A stretch of 64,000 bases of DNA from Chloroflexota bacterium (GTDB lineage Bacteria; Chloroflexota; Anaerolineae; Anaerolineales; Villigracilaceae). A program made the position numbers and the translations under genes. Location: NCBI GenBank assembly GCA_021414245.1, contig JAIOOU010000004.1, positions 496,001 through 560,000 on the forward strand, read 5' to 3'. Below are positions 33,790 to 41,384 of this stretch, one piece after another; the stretch's first letter is position 1; each line of letters starts with the position of its first letter. The notes below the pieces were generated by a model. That model was not told where the DNA came from, made no database searches, and was given only the letters and a program-made list of their open reading frames with translations.

Positions 33790-34749
33790 CTATGAAAGGA
33801 ATTTTTCAACTTCTTCTTTTGTGGGCAGCGACGGTTGTGCCCCGAACATTGTGGTCGCCAGTGCGCCGCAGGCATTGGCGTATTTCACCGCTTTGATCTG
33901 CAGTGCAGGAGCAAGCAGCAGCACGTCCGGCAGCTCGCTGTCGGACTTCAAAGCTTCAACTAAAAAGGAGGCAAACCCGCCTATGAAGGCGTCCCCTGCC
34001 GCAGTGGTATCGACAACCTCCACTGGATATGCATTCACTTGCGACACTTGTTTGTTTGATACAAACAGTGCGCCTTTGTTTCCGAGGGTGACGATCACAT
34101 TTTTTGCGCCACGATTTAATAGTGCTTTTGCAGCTTGTTCGGCAGACAAAACATCCCTTACAGGAAGGCCGGTCAGCAGGCTGAGTTCCGTTTCATTGGG
34201 GAGGATATAGTCCGCACTGAGCAGCAATTCGTCAGGCAGCTCGCGGGCCGGCGCCGGATTCAGGATGACGATCATGCCATTTTGCCGGCCCCACTTTGCG
34301 GCGTGGATCACGGTTTCCAGGGGGATTTCAAGTTGTAAAAGCAAAACCTTTGCTTTAATCTTCAACGCATCAATATCTTTGGATGTTACTTTGCCGTTTG
34401 CCCCTGCCGAAAGGACGATGCTGTTTTGTCCGCTTGAATCCACGACAATCATGGCCGTGCCCGTTGCAGATTCGTCGGTGGATATATTTGCAATATCCAC
34501 CGAGTCGGATTTCAAACTGTTCAACAGGAATGGACCAAAACCATCCTTTCCCACACGTCCAACCATGGCCACGCTGGCTCCCTGTCTCGCCGCAGCTACG
34601 GCTTGATTGGCCCCCTTGCCTCCGGGGATGATCTGCAGGTCATCTCCGCTGATGGTTTCGCCGGGCCGCGGAAAATGGACTGTGCGTACGACAAGGTCTG
34701 CATTGAGGGAGCCGATGACGAGGACATCGTACTTTAGTATGTCGGGCAT
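33790..34749 (-). CDS. rbsK: Ribokinase
   Basis: 319 residues of the PfkB family: GSLNADLVVRT near the N-terminus, the PfkB signature IIPGGKGANQAVAAARQGA, and the anion-hole/catalytic motif VVDTTAAGDAFIGG with the catalytic Asp. It phosphorylates D-ribose to ribose 5-phosphate. As first gene of rbsK-iunH-iunH-ecfS it would trap the ribose freed by the hydrolases. A ribose ABC importer gene is absent, which supports the nucleoside route. Starts MPDILKYDVLVIG. Confidence 0.93.
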   Translation of the reverse strand: MPDILKYDVLVIGSLNADLVVRTVHFPRPGETISGDDLQIIPGGKGANQAVAAARQGASVAMVGRVGKDGFGPFLLNSLKSDSVDIANISTDESATGTAMIVVDSSGQNSIVLSAGANGKVTSKDIDALKIKAKVLLLQLEIPLETVIHAAKWGRQNGMIVILNPAPARELPDELLLSADYILPNETELSLLTGLPVRDVLSAEQAAKALLNRGAKNVIVTLGNKGALFVSNKQVSQVNAYPVEVVDTTAAGDAFIGGFASFLVEALKSDSELPDVLLLAPALQIKAVKYANACGALATTMFGAQPSLPTKEEVEKFLS

Positions 34750-34831
34750 GGAGGTTATTTTACTTCAATAACTTTCTAAGCAATCCCCGCGATAACAGGG
34801 GGATTGCTTCGGCACCCTCGCACGGACATGA

Positions 34832-36037
34832 CTATCTTCTCGGCTGTACCACGCCGCCGCTCACATCCCAAATTTCCGCCTGTTTGACAAAGTCAGGTGT
34901 AAAGGCATGCGTATCCGTGGTCGTGAGCAGCACCTGCTCGGCCTTGCCGACATATTTCAGCAGGTCGGCGCGGCGGTGTACGTCCAGCTCGGCCATCACT
35001 TCATCCAGCAGAATGACCGGCCACTCGCCGGTGCGTTCCTTCATCCATTCCACCTCCGCAAGTTTGAGCGCAAGCAGGGTGGTGCGCAGTTGTCCGCGCG
35101 AACCGTAATCGCTGACATCCGCCTTGTTAATGATGAAGCGCAGATCGTCGCGGTGCGGGCCGATCGTGGTCACGCCGCGCGCGATCTCTTCGCTGCGAAT
35201 GCCTTTCAGCTGGGATAAAAATCCATTTTGGATCTCATCCAGTTCGATGGAGGAACGATCGATGACCGTATCCAGCTTTAATCCCAATTGCAACCCGGGC
35301 CTGGGAAGCGGATCGTAGGCCGGCTCATAGGCGAGACGCAGCACCTCGTTTCCGCGAGTCAGCTCGTGATGAATGCGCGATGCGAAGCGTTCGATCTCCT
35401 GGACCGCCTCGATGCGCCACAAAATGATCTGCGCGCCGAGCCGCACCAGCGCTTCATCCCAGACCTGAAGCTGGCCGCCGTCTCCTCCGCGTTCGTTCAG
35501 CGCCTTGAGCAGGGCGTTGCGCTGGGTCAGGGCCTGGTTGTACTCACTGAGGACGCGCGCGTAGGAGGGTACCGCCTGCGCCAGCGCGAGATTAAGATAG
35601 CGCCGCCGTTCGTCGGGACCGCCTTCGATGATCTGACTCATCTGTGGCACAAAGATGACTGCGTTGAAATGGCCCATGATGTCGCTGACATGCTTCTTCG
35701 CGCCGTCGAGCAAAACTTCCTTGCGCAGCCGCTGCCCGTTGATGCCGGTCGGCTCCAGGATCAGGCGCGCTTCCAGGCGATGTTTTATTTTGCCGCGCTG
35801 ATAATCCGCCACCAGACGCGTCACTGCCAGCGGATTTTTCGCCTCGTGAAAGTTGACGATCTGCCGGTCTACATGGGTTTGAAACGATGTGAAGGCCGCC
35901 AGGAAATAAATGGCTTCAAGCACGCTGGTTTTGCCCTGGGCGTTTTCACCCACCAGCAAAACAACCCGCCGTGGAAGTTCTGCGTCCAGGCGGGTCAGGC
36001 TGCGAAAATTGGTCAGGGAAAGATGTTTTAGATACAT
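34832..36037 (-). CDS. recF: DNA replication and repair protein RecF
   Basis: 401 residues. SMC-like ABC ATPase: N-terminal LKHLSLTNFRSL, Walker A GENAQGKTS (30-38), signature SRGQLRTTLLALKLAE, Walker B VILLDEVMAELD. RecF helps load RecA at single-strand gaps with RecO and RecR. Length is slightly above the usual 360-380. It is not next to dnaA/dnaN/gyrB as in many bacteria, but follows def and a GNAT gene on the same strand (52 bp gap). Confidence 0.95.
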   Translation of the reverse strand: MYLKHLSLTNFRSLTRLDAELPRRVVLLVGENAQGKTSVLEAIYFLAAFTSFQTHVDRQIVNFHEAKNPLAVTRLVADYQRGKIKHRLEARLILEPTGINGQRLRKEVLLDGAKKHVSDIMGHFNAVIFVPQMSQIIEGGPDERRRYLNLALAQAVPSYARVLSEYNQALTQRNALLKALNERGGDGGQLQVWDEALVRLGAQIILWRIEAVQEIERFASRIHHELTRGNEVLRLAYEPAYDPLPRPGLQLGLKLDTVIDRSSIELDEIQNGFLSQLKGIRSEEIARGVTTIGPHRDDLRFIINKADVSDYGSRGQLRTTLLALKLAEVEWMKERTGEWPVILLDEVMAELDVHRRADLLKYVGKAEQVLLTTTDTHAFTPDFVKQAEIWDVSGGVVQPRR

Positions 36038-36089
36038 GCTGTTTGTGTCACTCTGAAGGAGGCGGCGGTTGAAGAATCTCTTGTGTTGT

Positions 36090-36563
36090 TCAGGTCAAAA
36101 CGATTTCCAATTCAAGCTCATCGCGCAGCGGAATGTTATTCATTCCTGTCAACGGGATGGATGGCTTGCGCTTGCGCGATTCGTTCAGGGCGCCGCGGCG
36201 CAGGGCCGACAGTTCAAATCCGCGGTGTTGATAAAAGCCGAGCGCGTGCAGGTTGTCGTTTGTGGTGGTCAGATGCACGCGCCGGCACTTCCTGATCTGC
36301 GCCTCCTGAAGCACCGTTTCGATAAGCGCCGTGCCGATCCCACTGCCTTCCCGTAAACTATCCAGGGAAACGATCTCACATTCACGGTCCGTGATCTTGA
36401 AGGTGACCAGGCCGGTCCAGTCATCATGGATAAATCCCTCCACCTCATCATACCGGATGATTTCATGATGAACCATCATGAAATCGCTGCCCCATTGCTC
36501 GACCCAAAAATTCCGCAGGCGGGGCAGGTCCGTTGAAATGAGGCGGCGGATGGGTTCCTGCAA
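36090..36563 (-). CDS. GNAT family N-acetyltransferase
   Basis: 157 residues; the core has LDSLREGSGIGTALIETVL (the acetyl-CoA-binding V/I-x-x-x-x-R-G-x-G-x-G/A loop in modified form) and LGFYQHRGFEL. The substrate is unknown. The likely start is TTG at 36563, preceded by GGAG at 8 bp and directly after the def stop; the first in-frame ATG is 28 codons further in and would remove part of the fold. It sits between def and recF in one minus-strand run. Confidence 0.82.
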   Translation of the reverse strand: MQEPIRRLISTDLPRLRNFWVEQWGSDFMMVHHEIIRYDEVEGFIHDDWTGLVTFKITDRECEIVSLDSLREGSGIGTALIETVLQEAQIRKCRRVHLTTTNDNLHALGFYQHRGFELSALRRGALNESRKRKPSIPLTGMNNIPLRDELELEIVLT

Positions 36564-36568
36564 ACGAC

Positions 36569-37114
36569 CTACTCCAGCTCGATCGGTTCGTCTTCCCTGG
36601 GTTTCCAGACCCGGGTGGCGCGGTCCGTGAACAGGACGCCGTTCAGGTGGTCGATCTCATGCTGGAAGATGCGCGCCATCCAGCCTTCCACTTTGAGCTT
36701 TTGCGGTTTTCCAAAACGGTTCAACCCTTTGACCTGAATCTTCTCGTGCCGCTCCACTTCTCCCTGCAGCCCGGGAATGGATAAACAACCTTCGATTCCC
36801 ATCACTTTTTCCTCGGAGGCTTTCACGATCTCCGGATTGATCATCACATACAATTTCTTGGGTTTTTGGGGGGTGCCTTCGGCGTCTTCGTCCTCCAACT
36901 CCTCTTCCTCATCCTCGTGCTCCGCATATTCCACAACGATCAATTGCTCGCCGATGTTGACCTGCGGAGCGGCCAGACCCACGCCCGGCGCATCCCGCAT
37001 GGTCTCGATCATGTCATCGATCAGGCTTTGCAGGTCCCTGTCGAATTTGGTGACGGGCTTTGCCTTGCGCCGCAGGATGGGTTCGGGCAGGGTGACGATC
37101 TCTCGTAACGGCAT
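36569..37114 (-). CDS. def: Peptide deformylase
   Basis: 181 residues with all three motifs: GVGLAAPQV (45-52), EGCLSIPG with metal ligand C110, and QHEIDHLNG with H152, E153 and H156. It removes the formyl group from nascent N-termini. Between motifs 1 and 2 is an acidic insertion (about 66-82, nearly all Glu/Asp) rarely seen in PDFs. The ATG at 37114 follows AAAGGAAA; an upstream extension would add 20 residues with no ribosome site. It follows the CNB/PH gene by 46 bp. Confidence 0.94.
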   Translation of the reverse strand: MPLREIVTLPEPILRRKAKPVTKFDRDLQSLIDDMIETMRDAPGVGLAAPQVNIGEQLIVVEYAEHEDEEEELEDEDAEGTPQKPKKLYVMINPEIVKASEEKVMGIEGCLSIPGLQGEVERHEKIQVKGLNRFGKPQKLKVEGWMARIFQHEIDHLNGVLFTDRATRVWKPREDEPIELE

Positions 37115-37160
37115 ACTTTTAGTTTCCTTTATCCTTTTGAAATCAGTGTGCTTCAGCGGC

Positions 37161-38945
37161 CTAGGCTTCCCCATAATCGCCCGGCTGCGGATTGTTGTTA
37201 TCGTCGTCCAGTTCGGCGGCCTGGGCTGCGTTCGTCTGGTCGTCGTTGTGCGGCACGATCACGGGCGCATCGAACTCGCTGATGTTCTGGTGATAAGCCG
37301 CCAGCCAGACCGCCATGCGTTCGCGTTCCACGTTGGCGGTATCTTCGCTCTTCTTTGCCAGGCGCACCATGCGGCGGCGATTGATGTCCGCCTGTACACC
37401 GGCCGGGTCCAGCACGTCCTGGAATTCCAGTTTCGTTCCGCCCACGGTGATGTGCACCGTGCCGTAATTTAATAAATATCCGCGCAGGCCGACGCGTTTG
37501 TATTCTGTGCTCAGGATGCTTTCGATCTGCGCCGAACGGCGTTCCTCGGTGCCAAGCGGGGTCTTGTCGATGTCGAAGATCTCATCCGGCGTGACCATGA
37601 AGATGTCGTTCTTCCAGTCGATGTACTCCCAGACCATCCAGCCCAGGAAGGGCAGGGTCAGAAAGGCAAGCAGGACGACCAGTGTATCGGGCCGCAGGGT
37701 GCCGAGCGCATTTCGTTCGAGAAAGGCCCGGTCTGGGGACTGGGCAAGCGCCCACAAGCGAATGCCCATCAGGATCATCACACCGGTAAGAAAGGTCAAC
37801 GGACGCGCCGCCTGCTGCAGGAGCACGAACCAATGCTTGCGATAAATGACCGTGCCGCCGTCTTCCACACGCAGCTTGAACAAATTCGAAAGAACGATCC
37901 GGATCAGCGATTTTTTCTGGACTTCCTTGTCTTCATAGTGAATGGGGGGAAGTTCATCCCTGGGGGCCTTTTGCACCGCCAACCCAAGTTTCGAGCGGAT
38001 GGCGTTCTTCATCGCATCCTTTTGTGCCTGGGTGCCGCTGGTCTTCGTGCGCTCCCAATATTCGCGGATCATGTCGGCCGCCTGGTTGGGATGATCGACA
38101 TAATCGAACTGGATCTTTCCAACAAAGGTGCGCACGGCCACATTGCCGTAATCCAACGCGCGCCCGACCACGTCTGTTTCCACGTTAACCGAAAGGATGG
38201 TCGAGAGCGGCACTTCCTGGCGGCTGTCGTAGATGCCGATCACGCGCTCCACCCAGACCACGCGCTGGTTCGTCACAATATAATAATCGTTGCTCCAGTC
38301 GATGGCCTGCCAGACCCCCCAGAGCAGGATCATGATCAACAGGAGTCCGCCCACGGCCACGGGAGTGACCGCGCCGGACAAAAAGGCCCATCCGAAAAGT
38401 GCGATCGGGATCAGCAGGGAAAAGAAAGGACCCATCAAAGCTTGGTACAGGCGGATCTTGTGCCTGCGTGCCAGAAAATAAACGCTTTCCTTGGGTCCCA
38501 GCCATTTGAAACGGGTGGCACGTGCGAGCTTGCGGCTTTTGATGGCCACCAGAAAATTGGGTTTTAATTTTTCGTATTGCTTCAGCAGGTTTTCAAACCC
38601 TCTTCTTGAAAGGAAAAGAACGATCGAATCTTCCACGGTCCGGATGGTGGCTGAGCGGTTGCGATTTTCGAACAGGGCCTCCTCGCCGAAATAATCTCCG
38701 GCCTGCAGCCAGGCCAGAAAATCCTCGCCCTTTTCACCTTTTTCCCTTGGCCGGGTCACTTTCACCTTTCCCTTATAGATCAGGTAAAAACCATCCGCTT
38801 TGACGCCGCGCTCGAAGACCACGCTTTCCGCAGGCAGGGTGCGTTCCTCCAGCTCGACGGCAATGCCTGCGAGTTGATCCTCCTTCAGCCCCCCGAAGAG
38901 ATGGATTTTGTTCAGGAAGAAGACACGTTCTTTAATTTCGATCAC
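37161..38945 (-). CDS. Cyclic nucleotide-binding domain fused to duplicated bacterial PH-like membrane modules
   Basis: 594 residues. Residues 10-130 are a CNB domain (GVKADGFYLIYKGKVKV, AGDYFGEEALF, NRSATIRT, the phosphate-binding cassette region). Two modules of paired membrane helices plus a bacterial PH-like (bPH2/DUF304) domain follow: helices near 175-215 with NDYYIVTNQRVVWVERV, and again near 375-445 with NDIFMVTPDEIFDIDKTP. This suggests a cNMP- or ligand-gated membrane protein, not a transcription factor. Start is GTG at 38945, six bases after a TAGAAT box and without a ribosome site, so probably leaderless. It follows the redoxin gene by 12 bp. Confidence 0.85.
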   Translation of the reverse strand: MIEIKERVFFLNKIHLFGGLKEDQLAGIAVELEERTLPAESVVFERGVKADGFYLIYKGKVKVTRPREKGEKGEDFLAWLQAGDYFGEEALFENRNRSATIRTVEDSIVLFLSRRGFENLLKQYEKLKPNFLVAIKSRKLARATRFKWLGPKESVYFLARRHKIRLYQALMGPFFSLLIPIALFGWAFLSGAVTPVAVGGLLLIMILLWGVWQAIDWSNDYYIVTNQRVVWVERVIGIYDSRQEVPLSTILSVNVETDVVGRALDYGNVAVRTFVGKIQFDYVDHPNQAADMIREYWERTKTSGTQAQKDAMKNAIRSKLGLAVQKAPRDELPPIHYEDKEVQKKSLIRIVLSNLFKLRVEDGGTVIYRKHWFVLLQQAARPLTFLTGVMILMGIRLWALAQSPDRAFLERNALGTLRPDTLVVLLAFLTLPFLGWMVWEYIDWKNDIFMVTPDEIFDIDKTPLGTEERRSAQIESILSTEYKRVGLRGYLLNYGTVHITVGGTKLEFQDVLDPAGVQADINRRRMVRLAKKSEDTANVERERMAVWLAAYHQNISEFDAPVIVPHNDDQTNAAQAAELDDDNNNPQPGDYGEA

Positions 38946-38951
38946 GGTTTG

Positions 38952-38957
38952 ATTCTA
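38952..38957 (-). promoter_or_regulatory. -10 box for leaderless start of the CNB/PH gene
   Basis: TAGAAT on the minus strand, six bases before the GTG at 38945 and against the 3' end of the redoxin gene (its stop codon begins at 38958). Confidence 0.42.
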
Positions 38958-39461
38958 TCAAACTTCCCGCACAATGGTGCACCCATATGCCGGAGACTCT
39001 GAAACGGCCGGCAAGCGCCCCTCGAGCAGCGACTCAACCGCCTCGTTCAGAAAGAAGCGGGCCGCTGTCCGATTGCGGAAGGTTACATCGTCCACGGCCC
39101 CCCGATAGCGCAGGATGCCTGCCCGGTCGATCACGTATACGTGCGGAGTGGTCTGCGCTTCATACAGGTCCGCGACGAGACACTGCGCATCCATCAGGAC
39201 CGTTGGCAGGCGCCGCGTTTTAGCGGCAGTTCTAACCGCCTCGGGAGTCTCGTTTCGATTTGACGCGATCGACAGCATATTCACATTGTCCTGCCACTGC
39301 ACGAACATGGACAGGATGGCCTTGTCTGTGCGTTCCGAGTGCGGACATTCACAGGACCAAAAGTTGACGATCACGATTCTGCCGCGCTGATCCCTTAAAC
39401 GATGCAGCCTGCCCTCGAGATCGGGTAACTCAAAATCGGGTGCAGGTTGGTTGATTTCCAT
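38958..39461 (-). CDS. Redoxin/thioredoxin-fold protein with atypical cysteines
   Basis: 167 residues, AhpC/TSA-redoxin fold: APDFELPDLEG, then IVIVNFWSCECPHSE. The usual CxxC is replaced by C37-x-C39 followed by P-H-S42, so C39 would align with the nucleophile and the second position is serine. A further cysteine lies at the C-terminus (YGCTIVREV, about 161), as in redoxins that use a C-terminal resolving Cys. Function: probably thiol-based peroxide or disulfide reduction. Start at ATG 39461, not the longer frame. It lies 37 bp after the dehydrogenase gene. Confidence 0.84.
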   Translation of the reverse strand: MEINQPAPDFELPDLEGRLHRLRDQRGRIVIVNFWSCECPHSERTDKAILSMFVQWQDNVNMLSIASNRNETPEAVRTAAKTRRLPTVLMDAQCLVADLYEAQTTPHVYVIDRAGILRYRGAVDDVTFRNRTAARFFLNEAVESLLEGRLPAVSESPAYGCTIVREV

Positions 39462-39498
39462 GAGAAGCTGAAGCACGGCAATGCCGCGCCCGCATGCA

Positions 39499-40386
39499 TT
39501 AATCCAAAATTCCGATGCCGGCCAGTTTTTCGATCACGCCCACCACGGCGGAATTATCCAGCTCGCCCATGCCCATGTCGATCATTTGCTGGAAGAGCTT
39601 CGTGTTTTCAACGGTGCCTGAAATGGGAACGTCATATTCCTTTGCAGTATCGAGCACGATCTTCATGTCCTTCAACTGCATATACGATTTAAAGCCCGGG
39701 CTGCGGTTGCCGTCGAACAGGCGCGGAGGTTTAATGTCCAGCGCCCAGCACTGCGCGGCACCGGCCTTGATCGCATCCACCACCTTGCGCGGGTCCACAC
39801 CGGCCTTCTTCGAAAGGACCAGCAGTTCGCCCATGGCCACCATCTGTGCGGCCACCATGATCTGATTGGCGGCCTTGGCCACCTGGCCCGCGCCCGCATC
39901 GCCAACGTGTGTGATGGTCTTGCCCATGGCCTGCAGCACCGGCATCACTTTTTCAAGGGCCCGGGCTTCGCCGCCGATCATGATGGTCAGTGTGCCGTTC
40001 TTCGCGCCGATGTCCCCGCCGGAGACGGGCGCATCCAGGGAGTACACGCCCTTTTCCTTTAACTTCCCGGCGATCATGCGTGCGGAGGCCGGTTTGATGG
40101 TGGAGTTATCGATCACGATCAGGCCGGCGTGCGCACCTTCGATGATCCCATTATTGCCGAGCACGACTGTTTCCACATCGGGCGAGTCGGGCAGGTTGGT
40201 GAAGACCACATCCACCTGCGCGGCAACCTCTTTTGGCGAATTTGCAGCCATGGCCCCTTCCGCGACCAGTTCGTCCACGGCGGCACGTGAGCGGTTATGC
40301 ACCACCACCGGGAACCCCGCTTTGAGGATGTTGCGGGCAATCGACTTGCCCATTAATCCGAGACCGATGTAACCAACTCTTAACAT
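39499..40386 (-). CDS. NAD(P)-dependent 3-hydroxyisobutyrate dehydrogenase-family oxidoreductase
   Basis: 295 residues. Rossmann motif GYIGLGLMGKSIA (6-16), the substrate signature DAPVSGGDIGAKNGTL (motif 2) and the catalytic lysine in AKAANQIMVA (about 170). The family covers 3-hydroxyisobutyrate, 2-hydroxy-3-oxopropionate (tartronate semialdehyde) and glyoxylate reductases; the substrate cannot be fixed. Start ATG with AAGGAG upstream. First of a minus-strand run toward the redoxin and CNB genes. Confidence 0.9.
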   Translation of the reverse strand: MLRVGYIGLGLMGKSIARNILKAGFPVVVHNRSRAAVDELVAEGAMAANSPKEVAAQVDVVFTNLPDSPDVETVVLGNNGIIEGAHAGLIVIDNSTIKPASARMIAGKLKEKGVYSLDAPVSGGDIGAKNGTLTIMIGGEARALEKVMPVLQAMGKTITHVGDAGAGQVAKAANQIMVAAQMVAMGELLVLSKKAGVDPRKVVDAIKAGAAQCWALDIKPPRLFDGNRSPGFKSYMQLKDMKIVLDTAKEYDVPISGTVENTKLFQQMIDMGMGELDNSAVVGVIEKLAGIGILD

Positions 40387-40477
40387 GAAGAGACTCCTTG
40401 ACGGGAATGATTAATGAGGCGATTATAACCGCGCAGCGCCCCGGTCCGTGAACGCCGCTGGAGAAGCAAAACAAAAA

Positions 40478-40504
40478 GGCCTGCTCCTTGTTCAGGAGCA
40501 GGCC
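40478..40504 (-). terminator. Rho-independent terminator after the SIMPL gene
   Basis: 11-bp GC-rich perfect stem, 5-nt loop; on the minus strand it is followed by TTTTTGTTTT. Placed 19 bp after the SIMPL stop codon. Confidence 0.9.
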
Positions 40505-40523
40505 AGGGTTAAATCTGACGCGT

Positions 40524-41246
40524 TTATTTGATCGCGTAGGTCATGCTGACCGAGACGGAAATGGTCAACTGGCCGGGCTGGATCGGTACGGCCGCATCCG
40601 CAGCCATGACTCCGCCGCCGCCGCCCTTGCCTTCGGAAACGGGGTAGGGGCTGTTATCGTAGAAGCTGATGGCTTGAATGTCGCCGAGAGAGACACCGGC
40701 CGCATTGGCAAGTTCCTGGGCCTGGGTCTTGGCATCTTCCACGGCCTTGGCGCGCGCATCCTTGACGGCCTGGGCCTTGTCGGCCACGTCGAACTGGATA
40801 CTGTTGATGCTGTTGGCGCCGGCGCTGATGGTGTCATCCAGCAGGCTGCCGAGATTGTCGATGTTGCGCACGATCACGTACACGGTGTTATCGACCATGT
40901 AGACGGTGCCGGAGACGGTGCCATCCGGGGCATACTGCTGTGAGGGCCAGATGCTGAAGTTGGTGGTGCGGATATCCTTCTCGGCCACGCCCGCCTTCTT
41001 GAGGGCATCGATCACGGCTGTGGTCTGGGTCTTGTTCGAGTCGACCGCCTGGGAAGCCGCAGCGGCTTCACTGTGCACACCGATGTAAATATAGGCGATG
41101 TCGGGGGTCAGGTAGACCTGTCCCAGCCCGTTCACATTCAGCGAGCGGACGGCTTCGGGGCCGGCCTGATTGATCGTGGTCGGTCCGCAGGCGCTCAGCA
41201 CCAGGGTGAAAATTAATACTGCAAAGACTAAAAATTTGGTACGCAT
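40524..41246 (-). CDS. SIMPL domain (DUF541) lipoprotein
   Basis: 240 residues. A signal peptide with a lipobox ending LSAC (C20) predicts a membrane-anchored lipoprotein. The rest is a SIMPL/DUF541 domain (SLNVNGLGQVYLTPDIAYI, then the beta-rich VIVRNIDNLGSLLDD). A glycine-rich loop near the C-terminus (KGGGGGVMA) follows. DUF541 proteins are periplasmic/extracellular and often stress-linked, with unsettled function. AAAGGAGAAAC precedes the ATG at 41246. Upstream is an extracytoplasmic-function-sigma-like promoter, and a strong terminator follows. Confidence 0.89.
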   Translation of the reverse strand: MRTKFLVFAVLIFTLVLSACGPTTINQAGPEAVRSLNVNGLGQVYLTPDIAYIYIGVHSEAAAASQAVDSNKTQTTAVIDALKKAGVAEKDIRTTNFSIWPSQQYAPDGTVSGTVYMVDNTVYVIVRNIDNLGSLLDDTISAGANSINSIQFDVADKAQAVKDARAKAVEDAKTQAQELANAAGVSLGDIQAISFYDNSPYPVSEGKGGGGGVMAADAAVPIQPGQLTISVSVSMTYAIK

Positions 41247-41276
41247 TTGTTTCTCCTTTGTATATATTCTGCTCCA

Positions 41277-41303
41277 TAGACGAGCCCGTTCCGGAAAAGT
41301 TCC
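41277..41303 (-). promoter_or_regulatory. ECF-sigma-type promoter upstream of the SIMPL gene
   Basis: On the minus strand GGAACTT, then CGTCTA, with GGAAC-N16-CGTC spacing, the consensus layout of extracytoplasmic-function sigma promoters. Transcription would start about 25 bp before the SIMPL ATG and include its AGGAG site. Confidence 0.5.
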
Positions 41304-41384
41304 CGAAAATTTACAGGATTGGCCGCACTTGTATTTTAGTACATTTACGGCTAAAATTTTGCACAAATGTTCTAACGAGAAAAA

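Noticed and set aside
34811-34832. Minus-strand similarity to the CATGTCCGCGTG repeat between rbsK and recF
   Set aside because: Two mismatches in the core and no similarity beyond it; may be chance.
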